Origin: Welwitschia mirabilis
Lineage: Eukaryota; Gnetophyta; Gnetopsida; Welwitschiales
Direction: 5' to 3'
Assembly (NCBI GenBank): GCA_051453625.1
Contig: JBOZIK010000001.1
Location: forward strand, 47,009,378 to 47,073,377
Length of the DNA: 64,000 nt
The translations under genes were made by a program, and so were the position numbers. Of this stretch, positions 21,541-34,963 are shown one piece after another (the stretch's first letter is position 1; every line of letters begins with the position of its first letter). Under the pieces are notes generated by a model. That model was given only the letters and a program-made list of their open reading frames with translations. It was not told the origin of the DNA and ran no database searches.

Positions 21541-24440
21541 TGAATTGTCTTTCATGGAATTGCAGGGGATTAGGGTCCTCTTACAAGAAAAAGAAACTAA
21601 TAAATCTTATTATTTAAATTAATTTTTATTTAGTTTGTTTACAAAAAAAAAAAAAAAAAAAAGGTGATATGAAAATAGAGATTCTAGGAAAGCAGTGAAA
21701 TTTTTTTAACCTATGTAGCCCAAGATAACTCAGGACTCTTCATGATTTTTTTAAAAAAAGAAGGCAGATTTAATTAATAGCAATAAGGACCACATATAAT
21801 CTTTCTTAAGGAAGAAAGCTGAACTATAACAAATATCTATAGTCCTCAAAATAATCAAGATATAGCTTTTATCTTGGAGGAATTACAGTAGATAGTGATA
21901 GATAAATCTAAATGGCTCATTATGAAGGACTTCAATTAATGTCTACATCATTAATTAAAGTCAAAGGGTAATAACTGGAATTCTAAGAGAGCTTCAATCC
22001 TCAAAGAGTTTTTAGCACAGAATACTCTTATAGATATCATTATTTCTAGATGCAAATACACCTGGTCTAATAGAAGGATAGGCAACAATTTAATCATGTT
22101 TAAGATTGATAGAATCCTTGTTGGAAAGGAATTAGTTAAGATCCTAATTGAAGCCTGTGATCTAAATAGAATAGCTTCAGATCACCATCCTATCAGACTT
22201 AGAGTGGGGATGATTAGACCCTGAAAAACTTTGTTTTACATGGAACGGTATTGGATTAATTAGACAAAAACTAGAATGTTGATGAAAAAAAAATCTAGGC
22301 CCAGTATGATGGGACACAACTCTTAACCTGTTTTTACAGAGGCCTTAATACCTTAAAATCCTATATAAAGGACTAGAAAAAGAAAGATAAAGAAAGGTTT
22401 GATTTCAAAGTAGATCTTAAAGAAGAAATCTAAAGAATTCAGGCTGAGAAAGAAGAGGAAAAAGACTAAGATAGACTCTGTAATAAGAAATATTAGTCCC
22501 TATTGGAACTCCAAGAAATAAATGCTGATGAGAAAAATTATTAGAGAGAATGATCAAGGATAAAATTACTTAAATAAAGGGAAAAGCATACCAGGTTTTT
22601 CTTCCAGTAAGTTAATCAATATAGATCAGACAATAGGATTAAAAGGCTTACAATCAGAGGCCATATAACTGAAAACAAACAGGACATAGCTAAGGAAATG
22701 TTGGCCCACCTTATAAGAATTTAGGAATAAAACAATATCATCTCTCGCCTCATTTCAGAAAATAGGAGGACTTCAAATGAGAACAATTTCCAACTTATTA
22801 AATCCTTAAGCAGAGATAAAGTTCTGTCAGTTGTGACGTCTATGAAGAATAATAGAGTTCTCGAGTCAGACAGGTGACATGTTAAACTTTTCAAATCTCA
22901 CTTTTTCATATTACGAGATAATCTTTAGGACATTATGCAGGATGTCTTTCATAATAAATAAATTCCTAGGAAAATGAATAGAGCCAGGATGCTTCTTATC
23001 CCTAAAAAAAGGAACTTTAATAAACTAGAGGAATTTAGATCTTAGATATATATATTGTTATTTATATAATATTTGTGAAAATCATGGTTGGATGTATCAT
23101 CCCGTTATTGCCCAAGGTAATTTTAGAGAATTAACTAGCTTCATTCGATCTAGGTATATCTGGGACCAAATTATCTTGACTCACAAGACCATTCATTTTG
23201 TTAAAAAACATAAATTTCTTTTTCTTATTGCTAAAATGGATATTATTAAAGCATACGACTCTGTTAGTTGACAAGTGTTAGAAAGTATCCTCAGGAAAAC
23301 TGGTTTTCATCAAGACATCATTAATCTTTAGCTAATTATACAAGCATCAGCTAGATTTAGTGTGGAGGTTAACAATCACAAGTCCAAATTTTTTTAGTAG
23401 GTCAAGGATTAAGATAGGAGGACCTTCTATTCTCATATCTTTTCTGTTTTGTGATGAATGTTTTAAAGGTCTTCTTAAAGAGTCATGAAGTTACAGGAAT
23501 TAGAATTAGAGGTTAAAATTTCATCAATAATCACCATGCAGATGATACTATCATTATGATCAAGGCATTATATTAGCAATAAAGAGCTATCAATAATTCC
23601 ATTAACCTTTTTGTGGTAGCTACAGGTCTCCATACTAAGTGGAACAATTCAATAATCTATACCTTGGATAAAAACAGTATCAGAGGGGTCAAAATTGCTA
23701 GAATCCTAAACACTAAACTAGGAGACTTGCAAGATATCTACCTTGGAATTCCCCTCGGAATTGGTATAATACCCTTACTTGGAACTACATCCTTAAGTTT
23801 ATTCAAAGATAATGCAACTCTTGGTAAAATAATTTTCTCTCATCTAAAGTAAAGATTGTTCTGACAAATTTGTGTCTAATCTCTTCTTTCAGATATATAG
23901 CTTCCATTATCGCCTCCCCGTAGAACATCATGCAAAGAATTAATAGAATCTTGAAGGAATTCATATGGTTTAAAGATAAAGACCAAAACCATATTCACCT
24001 TTGTAAATGGAAGATAATAGCTTATCCAAGGGAATCAGGAAGATGGGGGATTCAGAGACCAGAGGACTGTCTCCTTACAGGAGCTTACTAGATCTTCAAA
24101 AGAATATCTGAGGGAGGATAACCTTGGAGTAATTTAATTAATTACAAATAATTAAATTGGAGAACCAATTAGGGAGATTCCTACTTGAGGAAACATTTTA
24201 GCAGAGCTTGAAGACATCTGTTAGACTTAAACATTTGTCATATAAATTCAGCCAAATAAATCTTTCTAAAGAAATATGGGAAAGATGACTCCTATAAGAA
24301 TTTCTAGAAAGGCCAAATTCTGGAAAACATTAAAGTATTCTGTTGGCTGAAGGATCATCATAAAGTACTCACTTGAGATTAACTATGTAAGATGGGTTTT
24401 CAAGTGGAAATAGCCTATTCTATTTGATAGTCTTGTCTTA
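21541..24440 (+). pseudogene. LINE ORF2 relic (endonuclease, RT, C-terminal domain)
   Basis: The endonuclease start is CLSWNCRGLGSSYKKKK at 21,549. A run of 20 A at 21,643-21,662 replaces the segment after the conserved 'VCLQ'. Further on are WSNRRIGNN, FKIDRILVGKEL and the catalytic SDHHPIRL box (about 22,177-22,200). RT is frame-shifted but shows RMLLIPKKRNFNKLEEF near 22,990, AKMDIIKAYDSV near 23,235, HADDTIIMI near 23,535 (family FADDT) and LGIPLG near 23,745. A 'FCWLKDHHKVLT' segment near 24,340 fits the zf-RVT region. The enzyme nicks DNA and primes reverse transcription at the target. Non-functional here. Confidence 0.8.
21643..21662 (+). repeat. 20-A tract inside LINE ORF2
   Basis: An uninterrupted A run within the endonuclease domain, directly after codons for a conserved Cys-Leu-Gln. 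Confidence 0.9.
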
Positions 24441-26539
24441 AAACTACATACCACTTATTTCATCAATGCACTTAAAGAGTTAATGATAATTATGAAGAAG
24501 TACTACTAGACCTATAACATATTTGACACCTACTTAAATGACGGGACTCATTTGACTTATTGACAAATTTGGAGAATAAAAAATAATTTTATTTTCAGTA
24601 GTGTCTCCTTATCATTTCCTTTAAATACTACTAGGAGGATCAAACATTACCACTCTCAAATTAGAATTGTAATGGAAGCTACACCCACTATCGAGTGATT
24701 TGATTCTTGTCTTTTTAAAGGTTGTCCAAACTTGTGAGAGAAAGTGCAGGTTCTGGGATGGGTAACGCTCTTGTACATCCTTAAAAGGGAGCCAAGGGCT
24801 AATATTACCCCTTTTTACAGATGTTAGAGAGGGCAGCACACAATCTTTAGAAGAATTCCCATTGAAATAACTAAAGATTCTCTCTTAAAACTTCTGAAAA
24901 TTCCTACATCAGAAGAAAGGATTCCCCTTGGAAGCCTAGGGCAATGAGAGATGCTTCATTTCTTTCTCAGTGATGTCCCTAAGTTTGCTAGTGGACACAT
25001 CAGTCGGAAGGCACTACCTCCACCATAGGGCTTAGGGGCTAAATTAGTCGATCAATATTTCATTCAATTTGGTTGTTCCTCTAAGCTCTAAGGAATTCAC
25101 TTCACATTTCTCAAATCTCTAGACCTAGGACTCTAAGTGAATTTACCTTTCTTCTTTATTCAATCCCTTTGACAAAAATATACAACTAGATATTTTGGAT
25201 TCATTTTAATGCTTTGATGAGTTACTAATGAGATTAGGGTAAGAAAGGCCCCTTCTTCACCCAGGTGACGCCACCTATAATAGACATCTCTAAGGAGAAC
25301 ATTTAAAATAAGAGCCACCACTAAAGAAAGCCCTCAATCTGAGGAGAATGTTGCATAGAGTAGTCCCAGTCAATAAGAGATGACTCTACCCTTAGACCCC
25401 CAGATAGAGGAGTCAAATTCACCTCCAACATAGAAGGAGAAAGCCTAGAGACAGCTTAAAAGATAGTTAAGGAGATAACTCAGGAGCATACTAAATACTA
25501 GGAGTAAGGGAATCAAGGCTAAGCCTATACTCAGTTCGAAAAAAGCCCCAGTCTTACATAGAATTCAACCACAGAATCCTTTTTAGCAGAAAGGTAGCAT
25601 AACCCATAGGAGGATATAGATATGGACACTACAAAATGGAAGGTCATGCTTGCAACAATGCATGGGCTGAAGAGATACCCCTTCCTTATCTTATAAATCT
25701 ACCATAGAATCCTTTCATAAGCTATCAAATCTAGTTATAGAAAGAAAGTGCTTAGATTAACTCTACATAAAAATTAAATAGGTGCTGAAGAATTCAATAA
25801 GGTAAATTAAGCTTTTGAGATGTTATCTAATGAAATGGGCCACTTATTACTAGAACATAATCATGACAATTTCTTCCCTTTTTGTAGAGGACACTAGTCC
25901 TCCATACTTTAGGTCATTACTCTAGCCTAATTTCAATTTCTATTAGTTCTAGCATTATGGAGTGTTTTCGCCCCTAGTTTTATTAGTTAGTAGTTTGTTC
26001 CAGCATTTGATGCAGAATGCTCTTTAAGATAGTCAGTTTCCCATTCTTCGTTTGTTTTCCTAAGAGCATTTTCACCCCTATTTTCATCTCTGAATTCCTC
26101 ATATAATGTTCTCCCTTTCTCCAAATAGTTAACTTTTCTTGTCAATTTAGGGCATTTTCGCCTCCTTAATGTAAATTTTCTAGTTTAATATACTCCATTC
26201 TTGTTTTAAAAAAAAAAAGGTAATGAAATAAATTTATTTAAAATAAAATAATAAATAAAAATTTTATTAGATAAAGGAATCTCTTACATCATTACTCAAA
26301 AACATGACAGAAGCCTTACTTAAACTACCTAGAGTGAAAAAATTAGATTACTTTGCTAAAGTAATTTAATTCTTGAAAATGCTAAAGAACTTGTTCTTTT
26401 TATTGGAACACCTGGTTTTAGATGACCCTACAAAACTCTTACCTAAGGGTAGTAGGTGCATTTCACTTAATAATTCTAACAGCATGTTGATGTTTTCTGG
26501 GTGAGCTCACCAAAAGCTCTTGTAAAGCTTTGCATTCTA

Positions 26540-27034
26540 TATTATTTTTTTTTATATTCTCCTTATCAAAGCTGAGTGTAAGTAGACTAAATGCAAGATT
26601 TATATCTTAAAGTTGATTCATTTATTTTCTAATACATGCATCTGTCTAGCTAGTTTACCTTAGAACACATTGTAAGTCAAGTCTCCTTGATTACATTGCC
26701 AATGTAATTCTTATATCCTAACCCTTAGATACTTAGCCACCAAATGATGCACCATGGGATTAAAACTTGGAGGAATAACCCCATTTTCATAGCATTCTCT
26801 ACTAGCTTTAGTAATGAAGGTATTCAATGTATCTAAGACCTTAGCAATTGATTTATAACTAGAATATAATGAGTATTACACCTCATTCTTAGGCCTAATA
26901 GAAATTTAAGGCAATTGGGGTTCTACAGTTCTAACACACATATCAATTTGTGTAGAACCTAAGTCACAAAGGAAACACTTCATCTTCTTAACACCTAAAG
27001 AAGCAATGAAAGAGTAAGGGGCAGTAGATGCCAT
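26540..27034 (-). pseudogene. Unidentified decayed reading frame
   Basis: The - strand reads from ATG at 27,034 as MASTAPYSFIASLGVKKMK. After a stop comes RPKNEV, and further on SIAKVLDTLNTFITKAS, VIPPSFNPMVHHLVAKY and LARQMHVLENK, all in one frame with about four stops. The continuity suggests an old coding sequence, probably TE-derived given the surroundings. I do not recognise the family. Confidence 0.3.
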
Positions 27035-27613
27035 AAGGGTTCAACAGAAAGGAATAATAAGGATTGAATAGGATTAAGTAAAGAAACTCTAAGACTCAAT
27101 ATGGAGAATAATGAATAGTTAGCATAAAGGAATGAAGTTTATAGCATAAGTATTACTTAATCTAGTTGACAAGTGTGATTTATCTTAAGATACTCAGTGC
27201 ACATGTGTTCAGTAATGAAGCAACTACATACTTGTTCTATCCAACATCCAAGATATGCCAATTGTACAACAATGATCTTCATATTAAGATAGAATTCATG
27301 GAATTTCAAACTAACCAAGTTTCAACTTGAAGCTGGAACTTTAGCTCAATTTATGATCAGCTCATTTTTTTTCCAAGTTGCAAGTCTTTACAGGGATCCA
27401 CTAGATTTAGTTATCATTGTCAATTTCCAAGTGATTAATTTAAATCCAAAAATTTTTAAAATTAAGAAAAACATTTAGATAATATTATGAAAACATGATT
27501 AGTGGTATAAAAAAATTATATATTTTTAGAGGAGAATAAAAAGATAAATGTTACTTGTATTGTTCCTTTGATAGCACAGTATCATAAGCTAAAACTTTAG
27601 AATAAGTTTATTT

Positions 27614-27860
27614 AGTTGATTGACACTAACTTAAAGTTAAAACTTTAAATAAGATTTTAAATTAAGTTGATAAATGTAAAAATTTATTCTTCTAAATTTC
27701 ATATTGCTTAAGCCTACATAAATCAATATCACTTAATTGACTAACATGAACTTCAAGTTAAAACTTTGAGTCAAATTTCCAACCAAACCATTACGCTGTA
27801 AGCTCAGAAAGTTAACAGACACTAGTTCAAAGTCAAAAATTGAGTCAGATTTCAAGTCAA
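27614..27860. repeat. Three irregularly spaced copies of a ~40-bp repeat
   Basis: Similar segments of the form 'gac-aac/gt-caaagttaaaact' followed by 'ttgagtcaaatttc' occur near 27,614, 27,737 and 27,812. Spacing is about 120 and 75 bases. A weaker, differently arranged version is near 27,325. Confidence 0.45.
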
Positions 27861-30800
27861 CTAATTTCTATTAAAATAAGAGACCTACTACTAAAGAGTG
27901 GTTTTCTTTTCTTGATGATCCTTATTGACTTTTTAATATATCTTCTGTCCATGACTACACTTCTTTATTTTATTTCATTTACTTATATTTAAGTGGGTAT
28001 GATTCAAAGGATCTTATCAAGAACTTTTAGGTTCTCAACAATTTCCTTTGAATCCTTTGCTTACTTCACAATGGATTTAACGACCCTTGTTGAGAACTTG
28101 AGGGTTCTCGATGATTCTCGTTGAATCCTTTTATAGGTGAAGAGTGGCAACCAATTAAATATGATACTTTATTTGTCTAATGTATCACTTAAAACCAAAC
28201 TCAATAACCCCCTTCGCATTCTTGATGACCCCCATCGAAAATTAGCAAATGACTTATTTTCATGTTACCTAATCCATGCAGGCTCCATAATATCCATTTC
28301 ACATCAACTAATTTCATTATTATTCTCTTTGCCACCATGTCATTCATTTTCCACATAAACACCCATGTAGGAATGATTACTATATTTTGGTAAAAGGTTT
28401 TACTATCTTTAAATGTGTGAATTAAATGCAATAGTAGGTATAAGTTTTTACCTATTTTAAGTAGCAAATAGATATGTAATTTTACTTTTACTTATGCATT
28501 TTGCTTTCTTGTGCTTGAGTTCTTATAGCATTATGGAAGAAAAACTTTACATAAATAATTCATATTCATCATTGTTTCTGGTATTTTTATTTTTAAGCAT
28601 TCCGGAGTATGTAAATATTTAACTTAAGGGGTAGAATGAACAACAAAATTTTGTAATAAGAAAATGCTGGTAAAGTGTAAATTCTTTTAGGGTGATATTT
28701 TCATGAGATTTTCTATTTGATGACATTTTATATATTCTTTTGATGCCTACTTAATGAGTGTGAAAGTATTTCTCAAACATTATTACTTGATTAGTTTTTA
28801 AAAATGTTTTTCAAATAAGGTTTTGAATGACATTATTTAGTTCAAACAATTATAACAATTTGACAAGACGCAAAATCCTTTCTTCCTTGAATTTTGTGAG
28901 TGTATTTTCAAATCCTTATTTAGCATCTTTTAAATAATGTATCATTGAATTAGGCTAGTATGAGTAGCTAATAATAAATGAAAGATTTACTTTAAAATTT
29001 ATTTACAAATTTTATAAGAATTTGAGGTTTAATGAGAAGAAGAATGTGCTAGAAATAATTGTTAAGAATAAGAGAATATCCATTAGATAAAAAGAAATCA
29101 GAGAAATGGTGCATTTGCCATCTAGAGGTAAATCTATTGAGGATACAAGTAGGAAAGAAGATACGAATTTAAGCATGAGTCTATTAGAGAGGGTGGTAGT
29201 GCAAAATAGAATACTTGTAAATAAAGGTTTAGAACTAACATTGTTTACTATTTCAAGAATTATGGGTAGTAATTTAGTATCGGTCATTTTCTAACAAAGC
29301 AATAAAAAAAGCAAAAAACAAAAAGGGAAAAATATGAGCTCTATGAAAAAATTTTAATATAAAAATAAATTAAAAAAAGAACATAGGTGTTAAATATAAA
29401 ATAAGAAATCAACAATAGGTAGCAACAAGGGTCAACTAGATGATTTATGTCTCTACGCACATTGGTAGAAATATCAATATATACCTAATTTTTTATACTC
29501 TTATGAAGCTAGTTATTCTCTCATGTAGTACTCTTTTTTCATATTACTCTAAGAATCTTATACTATAGTGTTTTCCATTACACCTTTTTAATGCACTATT
29601 ACGATCTAGACTCTTGAAATTTTATTAGACTTTTACCACCAGTAGAACTCCCAAAGTACACATGTGAGGAAAAAGTAACCTATTTATTCTAGTGTTTTCT
29701 AAATTAGTATCAAGAGTTCTAACTTTTAATAACTTATTTAAAATCAATAGCTTAAGAATTAAATTAATCAACATTTAGGACATCCATAAATGTGTGATTT
29801 TCATGCATTTTCAAGTTCCTTTTGAACAACATTATGGTTTCTAGTCATATTAGCATGACTTGTGGATATTGGGTAAATTCATATGTTTTACCATACCATC
29901 CCCATCATATCCATTATTACATTTAACTATTAATTATTCATCTATGTTCTTCACATTAATGTTCATTTATTTAACTATTCTCTAAAACATTTTTTGAATT
30001 GATCATTTTTCAAGGAACTAGAAAATCTCAGGAAGGGGATATATTATGACTTTTTAATGTATTTTAGATTTAGTCTTCATGGATGTTGAATGTGCAGTCT
30101 GCATCTTACTAGACAAATATTAAATAGTTTCTAGTACTCCACTATCATCACTAAGTAAATGAAGTGAACTAATACTAAGAAATAACATTTCATATCATAA
30201 CAAGCCATCCCCTTAATTAAAAACCTTCTTGAAGAATCTATCATAACTCTATTACATTTATAACCAAGCATAAGAGCCTAGATTTTCTAGCAAAAGTATT
30301 TCAATACTAGAGGAACATTATTTATTGAGAGAAATTCTATGTTTTAGACATTAATTCCATGGTTTACTAAGATTTATAAAGATTAAATGTTAAACCTTTT
30401 AGACAAAACTGATATGATACATCATTTCATTATGTATTTTAGTTTATATAATACTCAAAAGAAGGATCTCCTTCTTATGTGATGAATGTAAGGTTAAAAC
30501 CCAATGTCTAGAATAGGATGAATCTATTTAAAAATCAAATCATTAGATTAAGAATAAGCTCCAAATATTTAGTTTATTGATGGGAGTTAAATTTTAAATG
30601 ATTAATTACATTAACAAGTATTCTTAAGAACTATGCACATCTTACCAGCTTATGGTTACATTTTCTTCTTTGATCATCTACTAGTAGCTATCATGAAATG
30701 TGCTTAGAACCTAATAATAATAACAATATACATTCATGAGTTCGTAAAGAACTTAACGCATCTCTTATTAAACTAAATGAGAAAACAACTTATATGATTT

Positions 30801-31648
30801 AAGATTGGTGAATGTTCATTAGCATCAACTACTTATATTTCTATAGAAACATGTAGAACTCATGAAAATTTTAATCTAAGGAAATTTATGGTTTTCTATA
30901 TAAGACCTAGGGAGTTAAGTATAGATAACTAGATAAGAAATAATTCATGAATTATAGATTAAGAAACTAGCCATCTAAATGTTCTTATATAGGCTATAAT
31001 TTACCTTGACTAATGAAAAGAACATGACATAGTTATTAGTAGTGCATTCTTCCCTTGAATATGTCTTTATACATATAATGTAACATGCAATCATGCATGT
31101 AAATAAAATGTATGCATAGAAAAATTATGATACATAAAATTCAAACATTAAGTTCAATGAACTTAAGCATTTACATTAAATTTAAAATGTAACAAGGGAT
31201 TGTAATAATATAAGAAGTGGATTGTGATAGTTGTTAAAATTTACCATCTAAAAGTATACTTTTTAATTCATTTTCTATGAAACTCAGATGGCATATATAA
31301 TATTTTATCATTAAAAGGATATCTGATAAATAAAATATGTTTAAGTAAAACCAAATGTTGTTATTAGAGACTTAAACATATTTTTTATTTTCTTCTTTTA
31401 TTAAAATCCTATTGCATAGATTGATTGCAATAAAGGTATTTAATAGTCGTTTGTCCTAAAGCTAGGTTACTATGATTTGATAAGCTAGCAATAAGTCAAT
31501 AATAAGTATTTGACTATGTTACTATCTTATAGTTAAGACATAGGTGTGAAATAAGGAATAGGAACTTTTTATCACTTAAAATATAATAGAAAAAATATAT
31601 GATCAAGTTGAAATAGTTTGTAGCCCATCAATAATGAAATACATGTTG

Positions 31649-31792
31649 TAAAAATTTATCATGTAGTCTTNNNNNNNNNNNNNNNNNNNNNNNNNNNNNN
31701 NNNNNNNNNNNNNNNNNNNNNNNNNNNNNNNNNNNNNNNNNNNNNNNNNNNNNNNNNNNNNNNNNNNNNNTAAAAATTTATCATGTAGTCTT
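31649..31792. repeat. 22-bp identical flanks around a 100-N gap
   Basis: TAAAAATTTATCATGTAGTC (plus TT) occurs immediately before (31,649-31,670) and immediately after (31,771-31,792) the gap at 31,671-31,770. This is a typical sign of an unmerged contig overlap. Confidence 0.85.
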
Positions 31793-32392
31793 AAGATGTG
31801 ATAAAGATAGTTATCAATGAGTGAGAATGTAAAAACACATACTTCAATTATCTAAGTTTATCACATAATGATGAGGTAGATTGTTAGTAAAAGATCATAG
31901 TTAACCCTACTTATCATGATGTAAGAGAATTATAAACTATAATAAACATGCAATAAATAAGAAGCATTTATTACATTTGAGAAATTGGTAATAAAACATT
32001 ATATAAGCTTTTTAAAAATGATAATAAGAAGTGAAAGGGAAAAACTAGTGTTAAATTAAATCTTATTCCAAATATGACCTACACAAATCTGGTTTGACAT
32101 TAATCACATTTGTAATTTTCTTTGTTTACCTTAATAATTACCTAATAAATATAATCCTTTTCCACTAGAAAAAAGAGTTGAATTATTGATTTCATTTGGA
32201 GAATTCATTCTAGCATTACTTATAATTCAATTTTCTTTATCATAAAGCTTGAGTTTTATTTTTACATATTTGATTTGGTTTTTTGACATGAAATCAATTT
32301 AGGGTTTTCTTATTAAAATGCTATTAAAATATGTTTAAACTAGGCAACTTAATTATTTGTTTTTTTTCTTTTATTTTTGTCTTTTATTTTTT

Positions 32393-32423
32393 NNNNNNNN
32401 NNNNNNNNNNNNNNNNNNNNNNN
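32393..32423. other. Assembly gap of 31 N after a T-rich run
   Basis: A sized gap following a low-complexity T-rich stretch. The 500 bases after it show no recognisable coding. Confidence 0.9.
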
Positions 32424-32929
32424 AAAGTTAATTAGAATACAAGAGTGTCTCCTGGGTTGTACAGGTTTATTTTACTTCATTTCACTCATTTATTTATAAT
32501 CTGTATTAACGTATTATGCATTTAACTAGTTAAGAGATTATTGATTCATAGTGTAAATTGTATTTTATCTATTATTGTATAACCTGATATGCATTTAGTC
32601 CTTTAATCAAGAAATAATTTACAATAAATTATAATTTTTACTTTAATGCATCACTAATAGAGTAATATACTATTAACATTATAGAATTGATGCGTTCATC
32701 TTTCTGTGAGGTGGATGTGAATGTTAAAGCTAATTGTATTTTTTTGCTTTATTTTTTGTGATAACTTTTCAATTTTATTTAAGTTATTTTTATTCCCTAG
32801 ATAGGATGTGAAACTAGTTGCATATGACTAGCTTAATTTTAGTTTTTATTATTTTGAATCCACATGCAAAGCTTCGATGGAATACAATCGATAGTTCATT
32901 GATTATCTTAACTAGTTTTTAAACATAAT

Positions 32930-34760
32930 GATATCATCTTTGATGAAATAGCTAAAATTAATAACCCTATTTTCTTTACATCTTTTGATAATCTAATTTC
33001 AAGCAAGGGAGAGATAATAGAATCTCTAGATGATGCTATAACATAAGACGTAGATGAAGTATATTTACGTAATCAAATTTAGATTCTTAAATTTTAAGAA
33101 TAAATTATCATCCTAATAGTGAAAGAGAAAAATGTTCCTACTGCATGTAATAGTGATGAACTAGACTCAAGTCATCCCATGAAATACAAAATTTATGTTA
33201 GGTAAGAGAAATCATGATTTAATGTATGATAATGAGAGAAGTCTAATGGAAGAGGATATAAACAAGACCATACAAAATGAAAATGAATTCATTTTAACAT
33301 TAAATCAAATAAATGATATGAAGCTAGCTAGTGTAAAAGTAGTTTCTAAAAATCCAAAATAAAGAAAAGTGATGTAAAAATAAGATTACACGCTCATGAA
33401 TAATAAAACTTATGAATTCGTTAAAGTAATCAAAAGCTAATCGACATGAAATAGGTGTTTCATATTAAATATAATGAAGATGGTATAATCAATAAATACA
33501 TGACCTAATCAATTATCAAAGGTTTTACATGAAAGAAAAGAATCAATTACAGTGAATATTTATGTCTATATAAAAATCCATGTCATACAAACTATTCTAT
33601 TCTTATTCGTTTAATATGATTGGACTTTAAATGAAGGTCTTGAGGAAGAACTATACATAACCCAACTTGATTGTTTTCAAATAAACGCCATAGAAAAAAG
33701 TTTACATATTAAAGAAAAAGTCTTTTATGAATCAAGATAAGCTTTCTTAACATGGTTTTAAAAAATTACTAAATTTCTCATACATATTAGTTTCAAAAAG
33801 TTACCCATAAATGACAATCTTTACATAAAAACACATGAAAAATACAAAAGAGCTATAATGCTATTAATTTATGTTAATAATATAATATTAATAAGGAAGC
33901 ACAAAAAATAAATTATGTATGTAAGATATGCCCTTATTTAAAAATGTATAATTTTAGAACTTGGAGTTCTTAAGTATTTTCTAGAATTTTAAATAGTAAA
34001 AAAGAGAAAAAATTAATTTTTTTCCAACCAAAATAGGTCAATGGTATATAATAAAAGTTTAAAAAATTATGAATAACAAAGCAGTCTTATAGAGTAAGGC
34101 ATGAAGCTAACATCAAACAGAACATAAAAAAGGATATAAATTATGAATTTTTAGAAATTAATTGAAAAATTTATATATCTATTAAAAACTAAACTAAATA
34201 TCACACTCGCCATTAATAATATTATAGGATTCACACATTATCAAAATGAAGCATATATGAATTTAGTAAGTAACATACTAAGATATCTTATTAAAACAAT
34301 AAAACATAGGATAATTTTCAAAAAAAGTGAAAAAAATTAATTGACTACATAGATTTAGATTAGGCTAGAGTTGAAGATGAAAGATTAACTATAGGCTATT
34401 TCATTTACTTTCTTGGAGGGACTATTTTATGCCTAAGTCAAAAATAAAAGACAACCATGCTTTCTTTTGCTAAAGTAGAATAAACTATAGTAGCAATATT
34501 GTATTTTGAATTAAATTGGATCCATCAAATCTTAAGAGATCTTAGCAAAGATGTTTATATTCCAATTCACATATATTTTGAAAATTCAAGAATTAAAAAA
34601 TCTTGTATATCATGAAATAATTAAACATATTTAAGTAAATTTCCACTAGATTATAAAACTCTACTTAGAAGAAGTCATCAGATCAAGCTACATCAACATA
34701 AAATGGCAAATAGCAAATGGATTCATGATACCACTTAGAGGAAGTAAATTTTAGTAAGTC
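32930..34760 (+). pseudogene. Copia pol relic: integrase end, RT, RNase H
   Basis: It starts with HNDIIFDEIAKINN near 32,925 (family S-R-DV-FDE, the integrase C-terminal region). RT follows with NNKTYEFVKVIKS near 33,390, then the YNEDG-type segment. The catalytic YVDD box reads LIYVNNIILI near 33,865, so both Asp are Asn (GAT to AAT). KTKLNITLAINNIIGFTHYQ and NILRYLIKTIKHRIIF lie near 34,180-34,310. RNase H shows DERLTIGYFIYFLGGTIL, KTTMLSFAKVE and LNWIHQILRDL near 34,380-34,540. Heavy stop load. It lies directly left of a gypsy LTR at 34,964. Confidence 0.8.
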
Positions 34761-34963
34761 TCTCTATATATCAAAAATGAAGATTTATATGTTTGACAAA
34801 ACATAAAATAGATGAAATACAAATATAAAAAAATTATGTTTTATCTTCATTTTTAATAAAATGTGTTTCATCAAGATGAAGAGAATTCCCAAAATGTTTA
34901 AAATATCAAATTAAATTATATGAAAATTGATTAAATTATTGATAATTATTTTGTGAAAGTCAT

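Larger units (their letters stand above)
20220..26218 (+). mobile_element. Plant L1-type LINE, degenerate
   Basis: The order on the + strand is ORF1 with a DUF4283-like domain and zinc knuckles, ORF2 with an AP-type endonuclease, RT and a zf-RVT-like C-terminal region, then a long 3' UTR and an 11-A tail at 26,208-26,218. This is the layout of plant L1 non-LTR retrotransposons. The 5' boundary is approximate. The 3' UTR repeats a word like GCATTTTCGCCCC three times (about 25,960, 26,064 and 26,152). Reading frames are broken throughout, so it cannot mobilise itself. No clear target-site duplication could be told apart from local AT-rich sequence. Confidence 0.8.
26219..32392. other. Anonymous AT-rich region, no identified gene
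   Basis: No protein domain recognised in either strand. It holds a weak open reading at 26,540-27,034 (-) and a dispersed short repeat at 27,614-27,860. There is also an imperfect repeat pair at about 28,020-28,130 with an 11-base inverted repeat (GTTCTCAACAA / TTGTTGAGAAC). Open frames at 28,137-28,467 and 29,012-29,294 have no recognisable family. A 100-N gap lies at 31,671-31,770. Confidence 0.5.

Noticed and set aside
28137-29294. Short genes at 28,137-28,467 and 29,012-29,294
   Set aside because: Frames under 95 codons on both strands of the same DNA, without ATG context, domain or splice support.
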